From Bacteroidales bacterium M5 (GTDB taxonomy: Bacteria > Bacteroidota > Bacteroidia > Bacteroidales > Muribaculaceae): a DNA stretch of 17,655 nt. Location of the stretch: assembly GCA_001689535.1 (NCBI GenBank), contig LUJP01000075.1, positions 1-17,655 on the forward strand, written 5' to 3'. Under the pieces are notes generated by a model. It saw only the letters and a program-made list of their open reading frames with translations. It was not told the origin of the DNA and did not search any database. A program made the position numbers and the translations under genes. Shown here piece after piece: positions 7,515 through 14,295 of this stretch. Position 1 is the stretch's first letter. Each line of letters starts with the position of its first letter.

Positions 7515-8409
7515 ATGTTAAAACGCACCTTTCTATTACCATTGGCTCTATTGCTGTTCTCCTGTTCCCAGGAGTCCCCCAGACATAGCCAATGAGGAAA
7601 ACGCAATGGTGTTCGATGAGGCTATGCTCATAGACAAAGAGACGATAAACCTCACTTCTGCTGACGCAGAGAAAATGGCAATTCGTTTCGGGTCTCTTGA
7701 CAATGGGTTCAAATCCCGTAGTAATCTTAGCACTGGAAGTCTGGAGGTTTTCCAAATCTTAGATCAGAAAACCGGCAAGTCTCTTGCTTTTATAATCAAT
7801 CGTGGAAATGATGAGGGTTTTATGATTGTCAGTGCCACGAAGACAGTCTCTCCTGTTTTGGCATTCTCTGATACAGGTAAATTTGATGTGGATGCTGATC
7901 CTGCCGCAAAAAGTTATCTTGAAGGCTATAAATGCATGATAATGGATGCGAATGAGTCTGATGTGGATTCATTGCGACGTATTCATGCTGCGGAATGGGC
8001 TGTATTTGAAAAAAGCGAGAAACAGCCGAAAAGCCGGGCATCATACGCTGAAATAGAAAAAATATATAAAGCAGCAGATGCAGGTCTTCCCGATTTTATA
8101 AAACTCCGAAACGAAATCACAGCAGGACGTCCTGCTTATATAAGAGGCGAAAATAGTAAGGGCGAAGGACATGCATGGGTCTGTGAAGGCTACAAAAACG
8201 TGAAATATGATGGTGTAATATCGATGGTAATAGATCCCAAATGGGGCGAGCCTGATGAACCAGGGTCTCCTTATTTCGATTATGCTGTAAATGTCTATCC
8301 CCCATCTTCTATGGATCAAAATCAATATGGTGAATTTTACTATATGAATTTAGGGTGGAACGGAGACAATAACGGATGGTATTCGAGCAAATACCTATTA
8401 TGCAGCTAA
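7515..8409 (+). pseudogene. C10 (streptopain-like) lipoprotein peptidase, frameshifted and lacking its Cys region
   Basis: The ATG at 7515 opens a lipoprotein signal peptide (MLKRTFLLPLALLLFSC, Cys17), but that frame stops at 7593. Skipping one base in the CCCCC run at 7576-7580 joins it to the frame that runs on to 8409, giving ~297 residues. The N-terminal half resembles the Spi-type prodomain of C10 peptidases (FIINRGNDEGFMIVSA, then SPVLAFSDTGKF). The C-terminal part holds the His region (GEGHAWVCEGYK, His codon 8170-8172) and NLGWNGDNNGWY at the family's Trp site. The segment expected between them, with the Cys nucleophile (GCxATA), is missing. The gene is thus doubly broken, or an inactive relative. 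If the frameshift is a sequence error, a secreted pseudo-peptidase remains possible. AT-rich codon use differs from the neighbours. Confidence 0.75.
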
Positions 8410-8468
8410 GTCCGATTCTTTGTTTATGTATGACCAAAAACTGATAACTGTAAAGAAACCCTGACATT

Positions 8469-8906
8469 ATGAAACACATTTATTTGATTACGACAATTTT
8501 ATTCTCTGTGTTTTTGTTTTCATGCAGTGAGGATAATCCTGAGGGAATAGGTAGTGACCCAAAGCTAAATATCACAGAATACACCTTTGATGCTGCGGGG
8601 GAAAGTCTGGATGTATATTCTACGGTAGGTGGATATCTGATGTTTTCTGCCTATCAGGAGGATCCACCGATAGAACCGATAGTGACGCCTCCCGGGCAGC
8701 CGAAGCAAGATGGGATTGACGGCGGATGGTTCAGAGTTTATTATCCGATTCCGTCGGTGGAACCCGTAAAACTCCCTTACGAAAAGTTACATCAAGGAAT
8801 CAGAATAGAGGTCAAGCCAAATGATACCGGTAAAGAACGAGTGATTCCTATAGATATATTTGCGGGTGATTTCGGTTGCCGGGTGAAGTTCACTCAGGCA
8901 AAATAG
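8469..8906 (+). CDS. small BACON-like lipoprotein
   Basis: A 145-residue lipoprotein: the N-terminus is hydrophobic and ends in FLFSC (Cys19), followed by SEDNPEG, a surface-export-like acidic stretch seen in Bacteroidota. Residues ~32-145 read as one beta-rich domain of BACON type: an opening LNITEYTFDAAGESLDV, then IRIEVKPNDTGKERVIPI and a closing CRVKFTQ. The middle is proline-rich (PPIEPIVTPPGQP). It lies 59 nt after the broken C10 gene and is probably co-transcribed with it. Small lipoproteins beside Bacteroides C10 peptidases can be peptidase inhibitors (Bfi type), so an inhibitor role is possible; a carbohydrate- or mucin-binding role fits BACON equally. Function unproven. Confidence 0.65.
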   Translation: MKHIYLITTILFSVFLFSCSEDNPEGIGSDPKLNITEYTFDAAGESLDVYSTVGGYLMFSAYQEDPPIEPIVTPPGQPKQDGIDGGWFRVYYPIPSVEPVKLPYEKLHQGIRIEVKPNDTGKERVIPIDIFAGDFGCRVKFTQAK

Positions 8907-8925
8907 AGTTACAATAAAAAGATGC

Positions 8926-8981
8926 TCTAAAAATAAAAAGGAAGCTGTGTGAGGACCAAGGTTAGTTCTTATACAGCCTCC
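8926..8981 (-). terminator. hairpin with leftward T-tract
   Basis: GGAAGCTGTGT (8940-8950) pairs with ATACAGCCTCC (8971-8981), ten of eleven positions, around a 20-nt loop. Read leftward the hairpin is followed by CTTTTTATTTTT (8939-8928), an intrinsic terminator form. It could end transcripts of the acetyltransferase/DUF1349/glyoxalase operon and, as a hairpin, also mark the 3' end of the rightward lipoprotein transcript. 8982-9021 holds nothing else visible. Confidence 0.5.
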
Positions 8982-9021
8982 AGCTAATCTCTACTCAGCG
9001 AGTACGAAGGGGTGTGGGGGC

Positions 9022-9323
9022 GGAGAGAATGGCTCTATGCAGCTGGGACTTGACAGCTGCGGGGAGTGAGGGGCTGCTTCGCACGGCCTGAATGCTTGGT
9101 GAGGGAACGCGCCGGGAAGAGGAAACGCGTGTGGAGGGGAACGCAGAACTGCGCGGAATGGCAGAAGGACGCAGAGTTTAGATTGCCTATGCTTGATTTA
9201 GATTGCCTATGCTTGCGCGGAAGGCGAGGCGCGCACACTTCGTGGCTTGCCTCGCAGTTTTGGGTGGGACACATTTTCCGGGGGCTTGCGCACCCCGGTT
9301 GTAAAGAAATCGCGCATACTGCG
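9022..9323. repeat. 300-bp dispersed repeat, copy 2
   Basis: Direct repeat of 7009-7311. The first ~230 bp align without indels at roughly 94% identity by eye; the part after the stem is more diverged and one base shorter. The paired 15-mers are at 9181-9195 and 9201-9215. The stem is GCGAGGC (9224-9230) with GCCTCGC (9249-9255), then AGTTTT. The two copies flank the AT-rich island with the C10 relic and lipoprotein gene. Confidence 0.85.
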
Positions 9324-9356
9324 CTTTCTTTTAATGCTAAACAGGTGTTGGCTCCC

Positions 9357-9743
9357 CTACTCTGTTATCTCTACGTAATTGCCTTCGGGATCGGCAATGG
9401 CACATTCGTATTAGCCGTCTCCTGTGGTGCGGGGATTGCTCAGAATTGTGATGCCGGCAGCCTTGAATCGTGTAGCCATATTGTCAACATTCTCCCGGCT
9501 GCCCACAGAGATTGAGAAATGAGCCAGACCTTTCAAATCGCCACGGCTCGCCGGTGCATCTTTACCCGGTATGTTGATTATTTCGATTCGCGCTCCTCCC
9601 TCCTCAAAAGACAGGAAATATGAACTGAAATTCTTTTTGGAATTTACATATTTGTCATTGGAATGCATATTGAAATACCGCATGTAGAATTTACGGAGCA
9701 GTTCTATATCTTCTGCCCAGAGCGCTATATGGTCAATCTTCAT
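9357..9743 (-). pseudogene. glyoxalase/VOC-family protein with premature TAA
   Basis: From the ATG at 9743 (an in-frame ATG at 9755 is also possible) the frame encodes MKIDHIALWAEDIELL, the opening of small glyoxalase/bleomycin-resistance proteins. The frame stops with TAA at 9411-9413 (codon 111), right after RTTGDG. Beyond it the same frame continues with YECAIADPEGNYVEITE and ends with TAG at 9357, exactly the family's normal C-terminus. Metal ligands expected from E. coli GloA are His5, Glu54, His75 and Glu125; the stop removes the last one. A Tyr codon to TAA change is the simplest cause. The 110-residue product is probably inactive. It is the third gene of a leftward operon, 22 nt after DUF1349. 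Confidence 0.75.
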
Positions 9744-9765
9744 ATTACTCTTCATTTTAAGTCCG

Positions 9766-10431
9766 TCAGTTGCTTTCGGCATTGTTTTTGAGCCAGTCGG
9801 TGCGGACTTGGTCGGGGAGGTGGGTGACTTTGAAATCGGAGAAGGTGACTTTGAAGCCGTCGCCGTCGGGACAGGCGGCAAACATGCCGATTTTAACCGG
9901 GCGGTTGGCTTCCATCCACGCATTGCGCATCATGTGGTAGTCCTTGTCGTCAAAAGAATAGAAAATCTCTATTGCATCCAGGCGACGCACAGCCTTAATC
10001 CAGATGGCATCAACGGGACGGTCAAGGGCGAGGACGCTCCAGTCGGAGGTATGATGGGTCACAACAGTACTGAGATTATATTTGCCGTCGACAAACTCTA
10101 TGCCTGTCTTGATGTAGTTTTCATGGTCGATGCGGATCATCATTCCGGCCTGGTCGAACCTCACTTTATAATCTCCGGCAATCTTCAGCTTGGCCTCGAA
10201 TTCACCGCCATATTCGCTGTAATAGAACGGAGCGTCGTCAACGGTAAAGCCGTAATGCGATATACGCCAGTAATCGCTTTTTGGGGTGACATCCATGGTG
10301 AGCCGGTCGCCGCTGATGCTCCAGGCCGCGGGCTCGTTAAACCAGTTCATTTTCTCGAGGGTCTGGGCTGTGCCCTGAAGTGCGCCTGCCGTCATGAGCA
10401 GCATGGCGATAACGGTTTTTATTCTTTTCAT
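9766..10431 (-). CDS. secreted DUF1349 domain protein
   Basis: The 221-residue protein has a signal peptide (residues 1-22, ending GTA before Q). The mature part is a single DUF1349 domain, a concanavalin-like beta-sandwich related to Bacillus YesU. Visible hallmarks are WFNEPAAWSISGDRLTM, DQAGMMIRID, YIKTGIEF, LSTVVTHHTSDWS and IGMFAACPDGDGFKVTF. The start codon overlaps the acetyltransferase stop as ATGA (10431-10428), so the two are translationally coupled. A sugar-binding or sugar-modifying periplasmic role is suggested by fold only; no catalytic site is known to me for this family. Confidence 0.85.
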   Translation of the reverse strand: MKRIKTVIAMLLMTAGALQGTAQTLEKMNWFNEPAAWSISGDRLTMDVTPKSDYWRISHYGFTVDDAPFYYSEYGGEFEAKLKIAGDYKVRFDQAGMMIRIDHENYIKTGIEFVDGKYNLSTVVTHHTSDWSVLALDRPVDAIWIKAVRRLDAIEIFYSFDDKDYHMMRNAWMEANRPVKIGMFAACPDGDGFKVTFSDFKVTHLPDQVRTDWLKNNAESN

Positions 10432-10994
10432 TTATCCTGATTTATTGATTTTATTACTCTGCAAGGATTTCCGGCCGCCATAGTGCCGGCAGGTATGTCT
10501 TTATTCACCACGCTGCCGGCTCCTATCACACAATTGTCGCCTATGGTGACCCCGGGAAGCACGGTGACGTTGGCACCGAACCACACATTGCTGCCAACCG
10601 TGATGGGGCGCGCGTATTCCAGCCCCCGGTTACGCTCGGTGGCGTCGAGAGGATGACCGGCGGTATAAAAGCCACAGAAGGGAGCTATGAACACATTGTC
10701 GCCGAAAGTAACAGGCGCCTCGTCCAGAATAACGAGATTGTAGTTGGCATAGAAATTCTCACCTACATGCACATTATAGCCATAGTCGCAGTAAAAGGGC
10801 TGCTCTATGAGCAACTCCCCTTTCACACTTCCGAGAATCCTGCGCAGTAATGAGGTGCGGGTATCCGTCTGCGACGGGCGCAGGTCATTGTAATCACGAC
10901 ACAGCTCCTTGCATCTCATTCTTTCCTCGAGAAGCTGGGCGTCGGCGGCAGCGTCGTAAATGAGGCCTTTGAGCATTTTTTCTTTCTCTGTCAT
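10428..10994 (-). CDS. maltose/galactoside O-acetyltransferase family protein
   Basis: An 188-residue hexapeptide acetyltransferase. Residues 1-60 form the Maa N-terminal helical region (TEKEKMLKG, then a C-x-x-x-C segment). The beta-helix follows, with IEQPFYCDYGYN, GDNVFIAPFCG and YTAGHPLDATERN (His114 as catalytic base), then VGSNVWFGANVTVLPGVTIG and CVIGAGSVVNKDIP. Length and motifs are standard for the family. The frame is open to an ATG at 11045, but a good promoter at 11015-11046 lies within that extension, so the ATG at 10994 is the start. It heads an operon with DUF1349 (ATGA overlap) and a glyoxalase pseudogene, divergent from a LuxR-type regulator. The acceptor sugar is unknown. 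Confidence 0.92.
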   Translation of the reverse strand: MTEKEKMLKGLIYDAAADAQLLEERMRCKELCRDYNDLRPSQTDTRTSLLRRILGSVKGELLIEQPFYCDYGYNVHVGENFYANYNLVILDEAPVTFGDNVFIAPFCGFYTAGHPLDATERNRGLEYARPITVGSNVWFGANVTVLPGVTIGDNCVIGAGSVVNKDIPAGTMAAGNPCRVIKSINQDK

Positions 10995-11014
10995 TGGTTT
11001 ATTTATTACTTTCG

Positions 11015-11046
11015 CAAAGTTAGAGCCTTCGCGGCGTGACGACAAT
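11015..11046 (-). promoter_or_regulatory. Bacteroidota-type promoter for the acetyltransferase operon
   Basis: Leftward TAACTTTG (11022-11015) with ATTG (11046-11043) 20 bp upstream. Predicted start near 11009, giving a leader of about 14 nt before the ATG at 10994. It excludes the longer reading that starts at 11045. The -33 side is only about 26 bp from the ATG of the divergent regulator, so that protein could bind here. Confidence 0.7.
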
Positions 11047-11072
11047 AACTATAAATAACCATTTTTCAGCCC

Positions 11073-11804
11073 ATGAGTGAATTCAGAAAAATAAACCGGT
11101 TACTGCAGACGGAAAGCTCCGTGAGCCCGGGGGCCGACGATGAGGATATTGCAATCTTCGCCAGCTATCTGAGCAAGGTCGAGAATCTTGTGGTTGTGGT
11201 CAGCGACATGGCCCGCAACACAAGCCGGATTTACTGTGGCAAGTTCGCCGACAGCCTCGGGCTGAAAGACTACACTACCGAAAACTCAATCTGGGAAAAG
11301 GCTATCCTCGACCTTATGCCTGAGGAAGAGCGCGACGAAAAATACCGTGCAGAACTCCGGTTTTTCCATTATCTGCGCCATCTTCCCCGGGAGGGCAGGC
11401 CAAATTACTATCTGGCATCCCGACTGCGTTTCACTACCGGGAAAGGCATAATGACCGATGTGCTGCACAGAATGCACTATGTTTATGCCGACAACGGTGA
11501 GAGCATACGCTATGCCATCTGCACTTACGGACCTCTCACGGCCGGTTTTTCAGGCCGTAGCGTGGTGGTGAGCTCACTGACGGGCGTTTCCGAGGAACTC
11601 ACCTCGACCACGGAGATACTCAGCAGCAGGGAAATCCAGATTCTGCGCCTGATTGATTCGGGAAAGAAAACGGCTGAGATAGCCGGGATGCTGTCAGTGA
11701 GTCCTCACACCGTGAACCGGCACCGGCAGAATATCATAGGAAAGCTGCAGGCAAAGAATTCTGTGGAGGCATGCTCTCTGGCGAAGGCGTTGCAGCTGAT
11801 GTGA
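11073..11804 (+). CDS. LuxR/GerE-type transcriptional regulator with PAS-like sensor
   Basis: A 243-residue DNA-binding regulator. Residues ~22-150 form a PAS-like domain (region AIFASYLSKVENLVVVVSDM), a layout common in Bacteroidota regulators. Residues 183-243 are a complete GerE/LuxR helix-turn-helix: LSSREIQILRLIDSGKKTAE, then IAGMLSVSPHTVNRHRQNII and GKLQAKNSVEAC. No receiver domain with phospho-acceptor Asp is evident, so it is not a standard response regulator. It is divergent from the acetyltransferase operon across a short intergenic region and may control it; that is inference from position. No clear TAnnTTTG box was found for this gene. Confidence 0.85.
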   Translation: MSEFRKINRLLQTESSVSPGADDEDIAIFASYLSKVENLVVVVSDMARNTSRIYCGKFADSLGLKDYTTENSIWEKAILDLMPEEERDEKYRAELRFFHYLRHLPREGRPNYYLASRLRFTTGKGIMTDVLHRMHYVYADNGESIRYAICTYGPLTAGFSGRSVVVSSLTGVSEELTSTTEILSSREIQILRLIDSGKKTAEIAGMLSVSPHTVNRHRQNIIGKLQAKNSVEACSLAKALQLM

Positions 11805-11810
11805 CTGGGC

Positions 11811-11947
11811 GCCGTCGATAAGGATATCGACGGTCCATGGGACTGGGAGGGACGGCGTCTCGCCGTCCGTTCGAAAGGCTTTGGGGTGAAGGGACGGCCG
11901 GAGGCCGATCTTCCCAGGGGTTGACGGTCTACGGAGGCCGGCCTTCC
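11811..11947. repeat. palindrome cluster between convergent genes (bipartite repeat copy 2 plus extra hairpins)
   Basis: The first element, 11812-11868, is a full bipartite copy: stem 11812-11820 with 11825-11833 (9 bp, loop AGGA), spacer TCCATGGGACTGGGAG, stem 11850-11857 with 11861-11868 (8 bp, loop TCT). Next comes a GGCC-type hairpin (11895-11899 with 11903-11907, loop GGA) and a decayed third one near 11923-11943; CTTCCCAG occurs after both (11910-11917 and 11943-11950). This fills most of the 163 bp between the regulator stop and the MATE stop and could end transcripts from both sides. No gene is present. Confidence 0.7.
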
Positions 11948-11967
11948 CAGGGGGCTGCGCCGTGGGG

Positions 11968-13320
11968 TTAGCGGGCGCGGTGGCGGTTGTAGAGGTAGTA
12001 GGCGATTATGGAGAGGGAGGCGAGGATTTCGGAGACGCCAAGGGCGAGCCAGATGCCGGTTTGGCCCAGTCCCATAGGAAGGAGGATGAATGCGGAGACG
12101 AGGAATATCAGACCTCTGAGCAATGCGAAGACTATGGATGGAATGACTTTTTCCACGCTCTGAAAATATCCGATGGCAGTAAGATTGAAGATAAAAGGAA
12201 TGAATGCCACAGAAAAGACGGGGAAACCGGCGACCGCGATCCGGGCGGCATTCAAATCCGCGTCAAGGAAGAGATGGACCATGGCCGAGGGAGCGAATAT
12301 GAAGGCGAGAGTCACAGCGAGTCCGCAAACCAAAGCCGCCAGTATGGCAAGTTTTTCCGTAGCCACAACCCTTGATTTGCTCCCCTGCCCGTAGTTGTAG
12401 CTGATTATAGGCTGGGCCGACTGTGCAATTGCGTTGCCTATCATAAAGACAAAAGGACAGTAGTAGCAGGCAATACTGAAGGCTCCTACGCCGTCGTTGC
12501 CCACATAGTGCATGAACATGAGGTTGCCCATTAGCATCAGCACGCCCATTGTTGCCTCACCAAGCAAGGCCGAAATTCCTATCTTGCACTGATAGCCGAT
12601 GTTACGCAAAGAAAGCATGAGGCTCTTGCGGCTCATCTTGATTTTTATCAGCCGCAGTGTGCGGGCAAAAAAACAGAGATAGCCCATGACCATCAGGCCG
12701 CCGGCACCACAACTGATGAAGGTGGCTATGGCGGCTCCTCTCACGCCCATGTGCAGGGGGAAGATGAAGATGTAGTCAAGGAGAACATTGAGCAGGCCGG
12801 GAAGCACATTGCACCACATGGCATATTTTGGAGAACCGTCGAGCCTGACCACGAACAGACCGATACCGCACCACGACTGAAACAAGCAGCAACCGAATAT
12901 CCATGGCATATAATCACGCACCAGAGGCATGAGGCTGTCGGAACTGCCGAGCAGGTGACCGGTGGTGGTGACTGAAGAGAGCGTCACAGCCAGGAAAACA
13001 GCCACTACAACGGTAGCGACAACCAGGGCCTGGGTGACATTGAGACGGGAGGCCTTGACGTTATTCGCCGCAAGATGAATCGAGGAAACCACTGAGTCTC
13101 CCACTCCCAGCATAAGGCTGATGCCCATCATCACCATGGTGGGCGCAATACAGATATTGACGGCAGCAAGCGCATCGCTTCCTACTCCACGGCCCACAAA
13201 AATGCCGTCGGTCGCCGTCACCGCGCAAAGCGACAGCATGCCCAGAAGTGTGGGAATAAGATAAAGCCGGAACAACCGGGGAATCCTCACGGTTCCCAAA
13301 TCAATAGAATCACGTTGCAT
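11968..13320 (-). CDS. MATE family efflux transporter
   Basis: The 450-residue inner-membrane protein has about twelve hydrophobic segments in two halves, as expected for MATE multidrug/cation antiporters, which export drugs or metabolites using a Na+ or H+ gradient. Hallmarks are IPTLLGMLSLCAVTATDGIFVGRGVG near the N-terminus (split here: IPTLLGMLSL and ATDGIFVGRGVG), AAVNI, the LDYIFIFPLHMGVRGAAIAT segment, and QPIISYNYGQGSKSR in the second half. Length is normal (~440-460). A TTG at 13323 also fits the frame, but the ATG at 13320 is preferred. It has its own promoter and a ~125-nt leader. Substrate cannot be deduced. Confidence 0.92.
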   Translation of the reverse strand: MQRDSIDLGTVRIPRLFRLYLIPTLLGMLSLCAVTATDGIFVGRGVGSDALAAVNICIAPTMVMMGISLMLGVGDSVVSSIHLAANNVKASRLNVTQALVVATVVVAVFLAVTLSSVTTTGHLLGSSDSLMPLVRDYMPWIFGCCLFQSWCGIGLFVVRLDGSPKYAMWCNVLPGLLNVLLDYIFIFPLHMGVRGAAIATFISCGAGGLMVMGYLCFFARTLRLIKIKMSRKSLMLSLRNIGYQCKIGISALLGEATMGVLMLMGNLMFMHYVGNDGVGAFSIACYYCPFVFMIGNAIAQSAQPIISYNYGQGSKSRVVATEKLAILAALVCGLAVTLAFIFAPSAMVHLFLDADLNAARIAVAGFPVFSVAFIPFIFNLTAIGYFQSVEKVIPSIVFALLRGLIFLVSAFILLPMGLGQTGIWLALGVSEILASLSIIAYYLYNRHRAR

Positions 13321-13450
13321 CAAGAATCTTCGTTAAGGTTTTTACATAAAAATTGCCGTATAAGAATCATGGTTTTACCCGGTCATCTTATCCGGCATTA
13401 TATCATGCCCTCCGATGAGGATTACAAAACGCAGTCTTGAATCGGCACTG

Positions 13451-13482
13451 CAAAATTAGGATATTTCTTCAGTATATACAAA
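13451..13482 (-). promoter_or_regulatory. Bacteroidota-type promoter for the MATE gene
   Basis: Leftward TAATTTTG (13458-13451), 20 bp, and TTTG (13482-13479): both boxes match consensus. Predicted start near 13445, leaving a leader of about 125 nt. It lies just past the DUF488 stop, so the transporter has its own promoter. No riboswitch-like fold was recognised in the leader. Confidence 0.75.
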
Positions 13483-13497
13483 TCCGGCAGGTTATTA

Positions 13498-13857
13498 TCA
13501 ACTGAGCTGGGATTCACAAAGCTGCTGAAGGACCGTGGCCTCGTTATGGACTTCGTCGCGCGAGCCATAAACGAATGTAACCACCGGATGGGAACTGACA
13601 GTTTTTAGAAACGAAGGGAAAGCGGGATTATTCTGCAGCTCGAGAGTGTAACGCGTGCGGAATTCATTCCAGCGTGAGAGGATGTCGGCGTGAAACCACT
13701 GGCGCAGCTCGGTGGATGGCGCGAGTTCTTTTTCCCACAACTGGCAATCGACCCGTTCATGTGTAAGACCACGCGGCCATAGACGGTCCACAAGTATCCG
13801 GTAGCCGTCACTTTCGGCGGGAGCCTCATAGGCTCTTTTGGTTTTGATTACAGTCAT
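13498..13857 (-). CDS. DUF488 family protein (YeaO-like)
   Basis: A 119-residue cytosolic protein of the DUF488 family. The signature VDRLWPRG is near residues 23-30, followed by the usual LWEKELAPSTELRQWFHAD and a C-terminal VTFVYGSRDEVHNEA, close to the family's typical LLYSAKD-xx-HNxA. Length matches the YeaO subgroup (~115-120 aa). Function is not established. It is upstream of the MATE gene on the same strand, 177 nt apart, with a separate MATE promoter between, so linkage is loose. No consensus promoter was found in front of it. Confidence 0.9.
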   Translation of the reverse strand: MTVIKTKRAYEAPAESDGYRILVDRLWPRGLTHERVDCQLWEKELAPSTELRQWFHADILSRWNEFRTRYTLELQNNPAFPSFLKTVSSHPVVTFVYGSRDEVHNEATVLQQLCESQLS

Positions 13858-14009
13858 ATCTGAATTTAATTAAGGGGGCAATAATTGTGTAGTTACGTTA
13901 ATAACATTCGGTATACTGATAAGTTTCATCGTGATTTCAATTCCACGACCAATAATTCAATATCGGCACCATAATCATCTCCCAGGAATATCTACAGCAT
14001 ATCCAGCTC

Positions 14010-14114
14010 GATTTCAGATTCCGTACCCAGAACTTCCCCACCCAGTCGGCGTTCGGAAAATACTTCAAACAGCAAACAAGCATGAGCCCCAGAGAATACC
14101 GGTATAAAATATAA
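14010..14114 (+). pseudogene. C-terminal remnant of an AraC-family regulator
   Basis: The frame reads FPTQSAFGKYFKQQTSMSP and then REYRYKI before TAA at 14112-14114. This is the final helix region of AraC/XylS regulators (pattern F-x-x-Q-S-x-F-x-x-x-F-K-x-x-x-G-x-S-P-x-x-Y-R). Upstream the same frame soon loses similarity and meets a stop at 13953; no N-terminal part is visible. It is therefore a gene tail left after deletion. It precedes the GH120 gene and may be what remains of a local regulator. The remaining 13858-14009 shows nothing recognisable. Confidence 0.7.
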
Positions 14115-14131
14115 AAGTGAAAACGCCTGAA

Positions 14132-14141
14132 GGGGGGGGGG
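14132..14141. repeat. G10 homopolymer tract
   Basis: Ten consecutive G, 107 bp upstream of the -7 box of the GH120 gene. Such runs can vary in length by slippage. It is outside any gene and too far upstream for direct spacing effects on the predicted promoter, so a regulatory role is uncertain. Confidence 0.6.
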
Positions 14142-14220
14142 AGGAATCAGAGGCCGACAGGGAAGCGCTCAGAGGGGACTAAATTGCAAGATATTACGTT
14201 TGAAATGCACTATTTTACGC

Positions 14221-14255
14221 ATTGGGCCATCCGAGGTAAAAAAAGCATAAATTTG
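14221..14255 (+). promoter_or_regulatory. promoter for the GH120 gene
   Basis: TAAATTTG (14248-14255) matches the -7 consensus; the nearest -33-like ATTG (14221-14224) is a little far (23 bp). Predicted start near 14262, 34 nt before the ATG. Confidence 0.55.
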
Positions 14256-14295
14256 TGTATCACGAAAACTCGGATTAATTAATTACAGGAAAGCC

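Noticed and set aside
9066..9515. Rightward 149-codon frame through repeat copy 2 into the glyoxalase gene
   Set aside because: It crosses the end of the repeat and runs antisense to a gene with clear family motifs.
10995..11045. N-terminal extension of the maltose-type acetyltransferase to an ATG at 11045
   Set aside because: A consensus promoter lies inside the extension and family members begin at the TEKEKM position.
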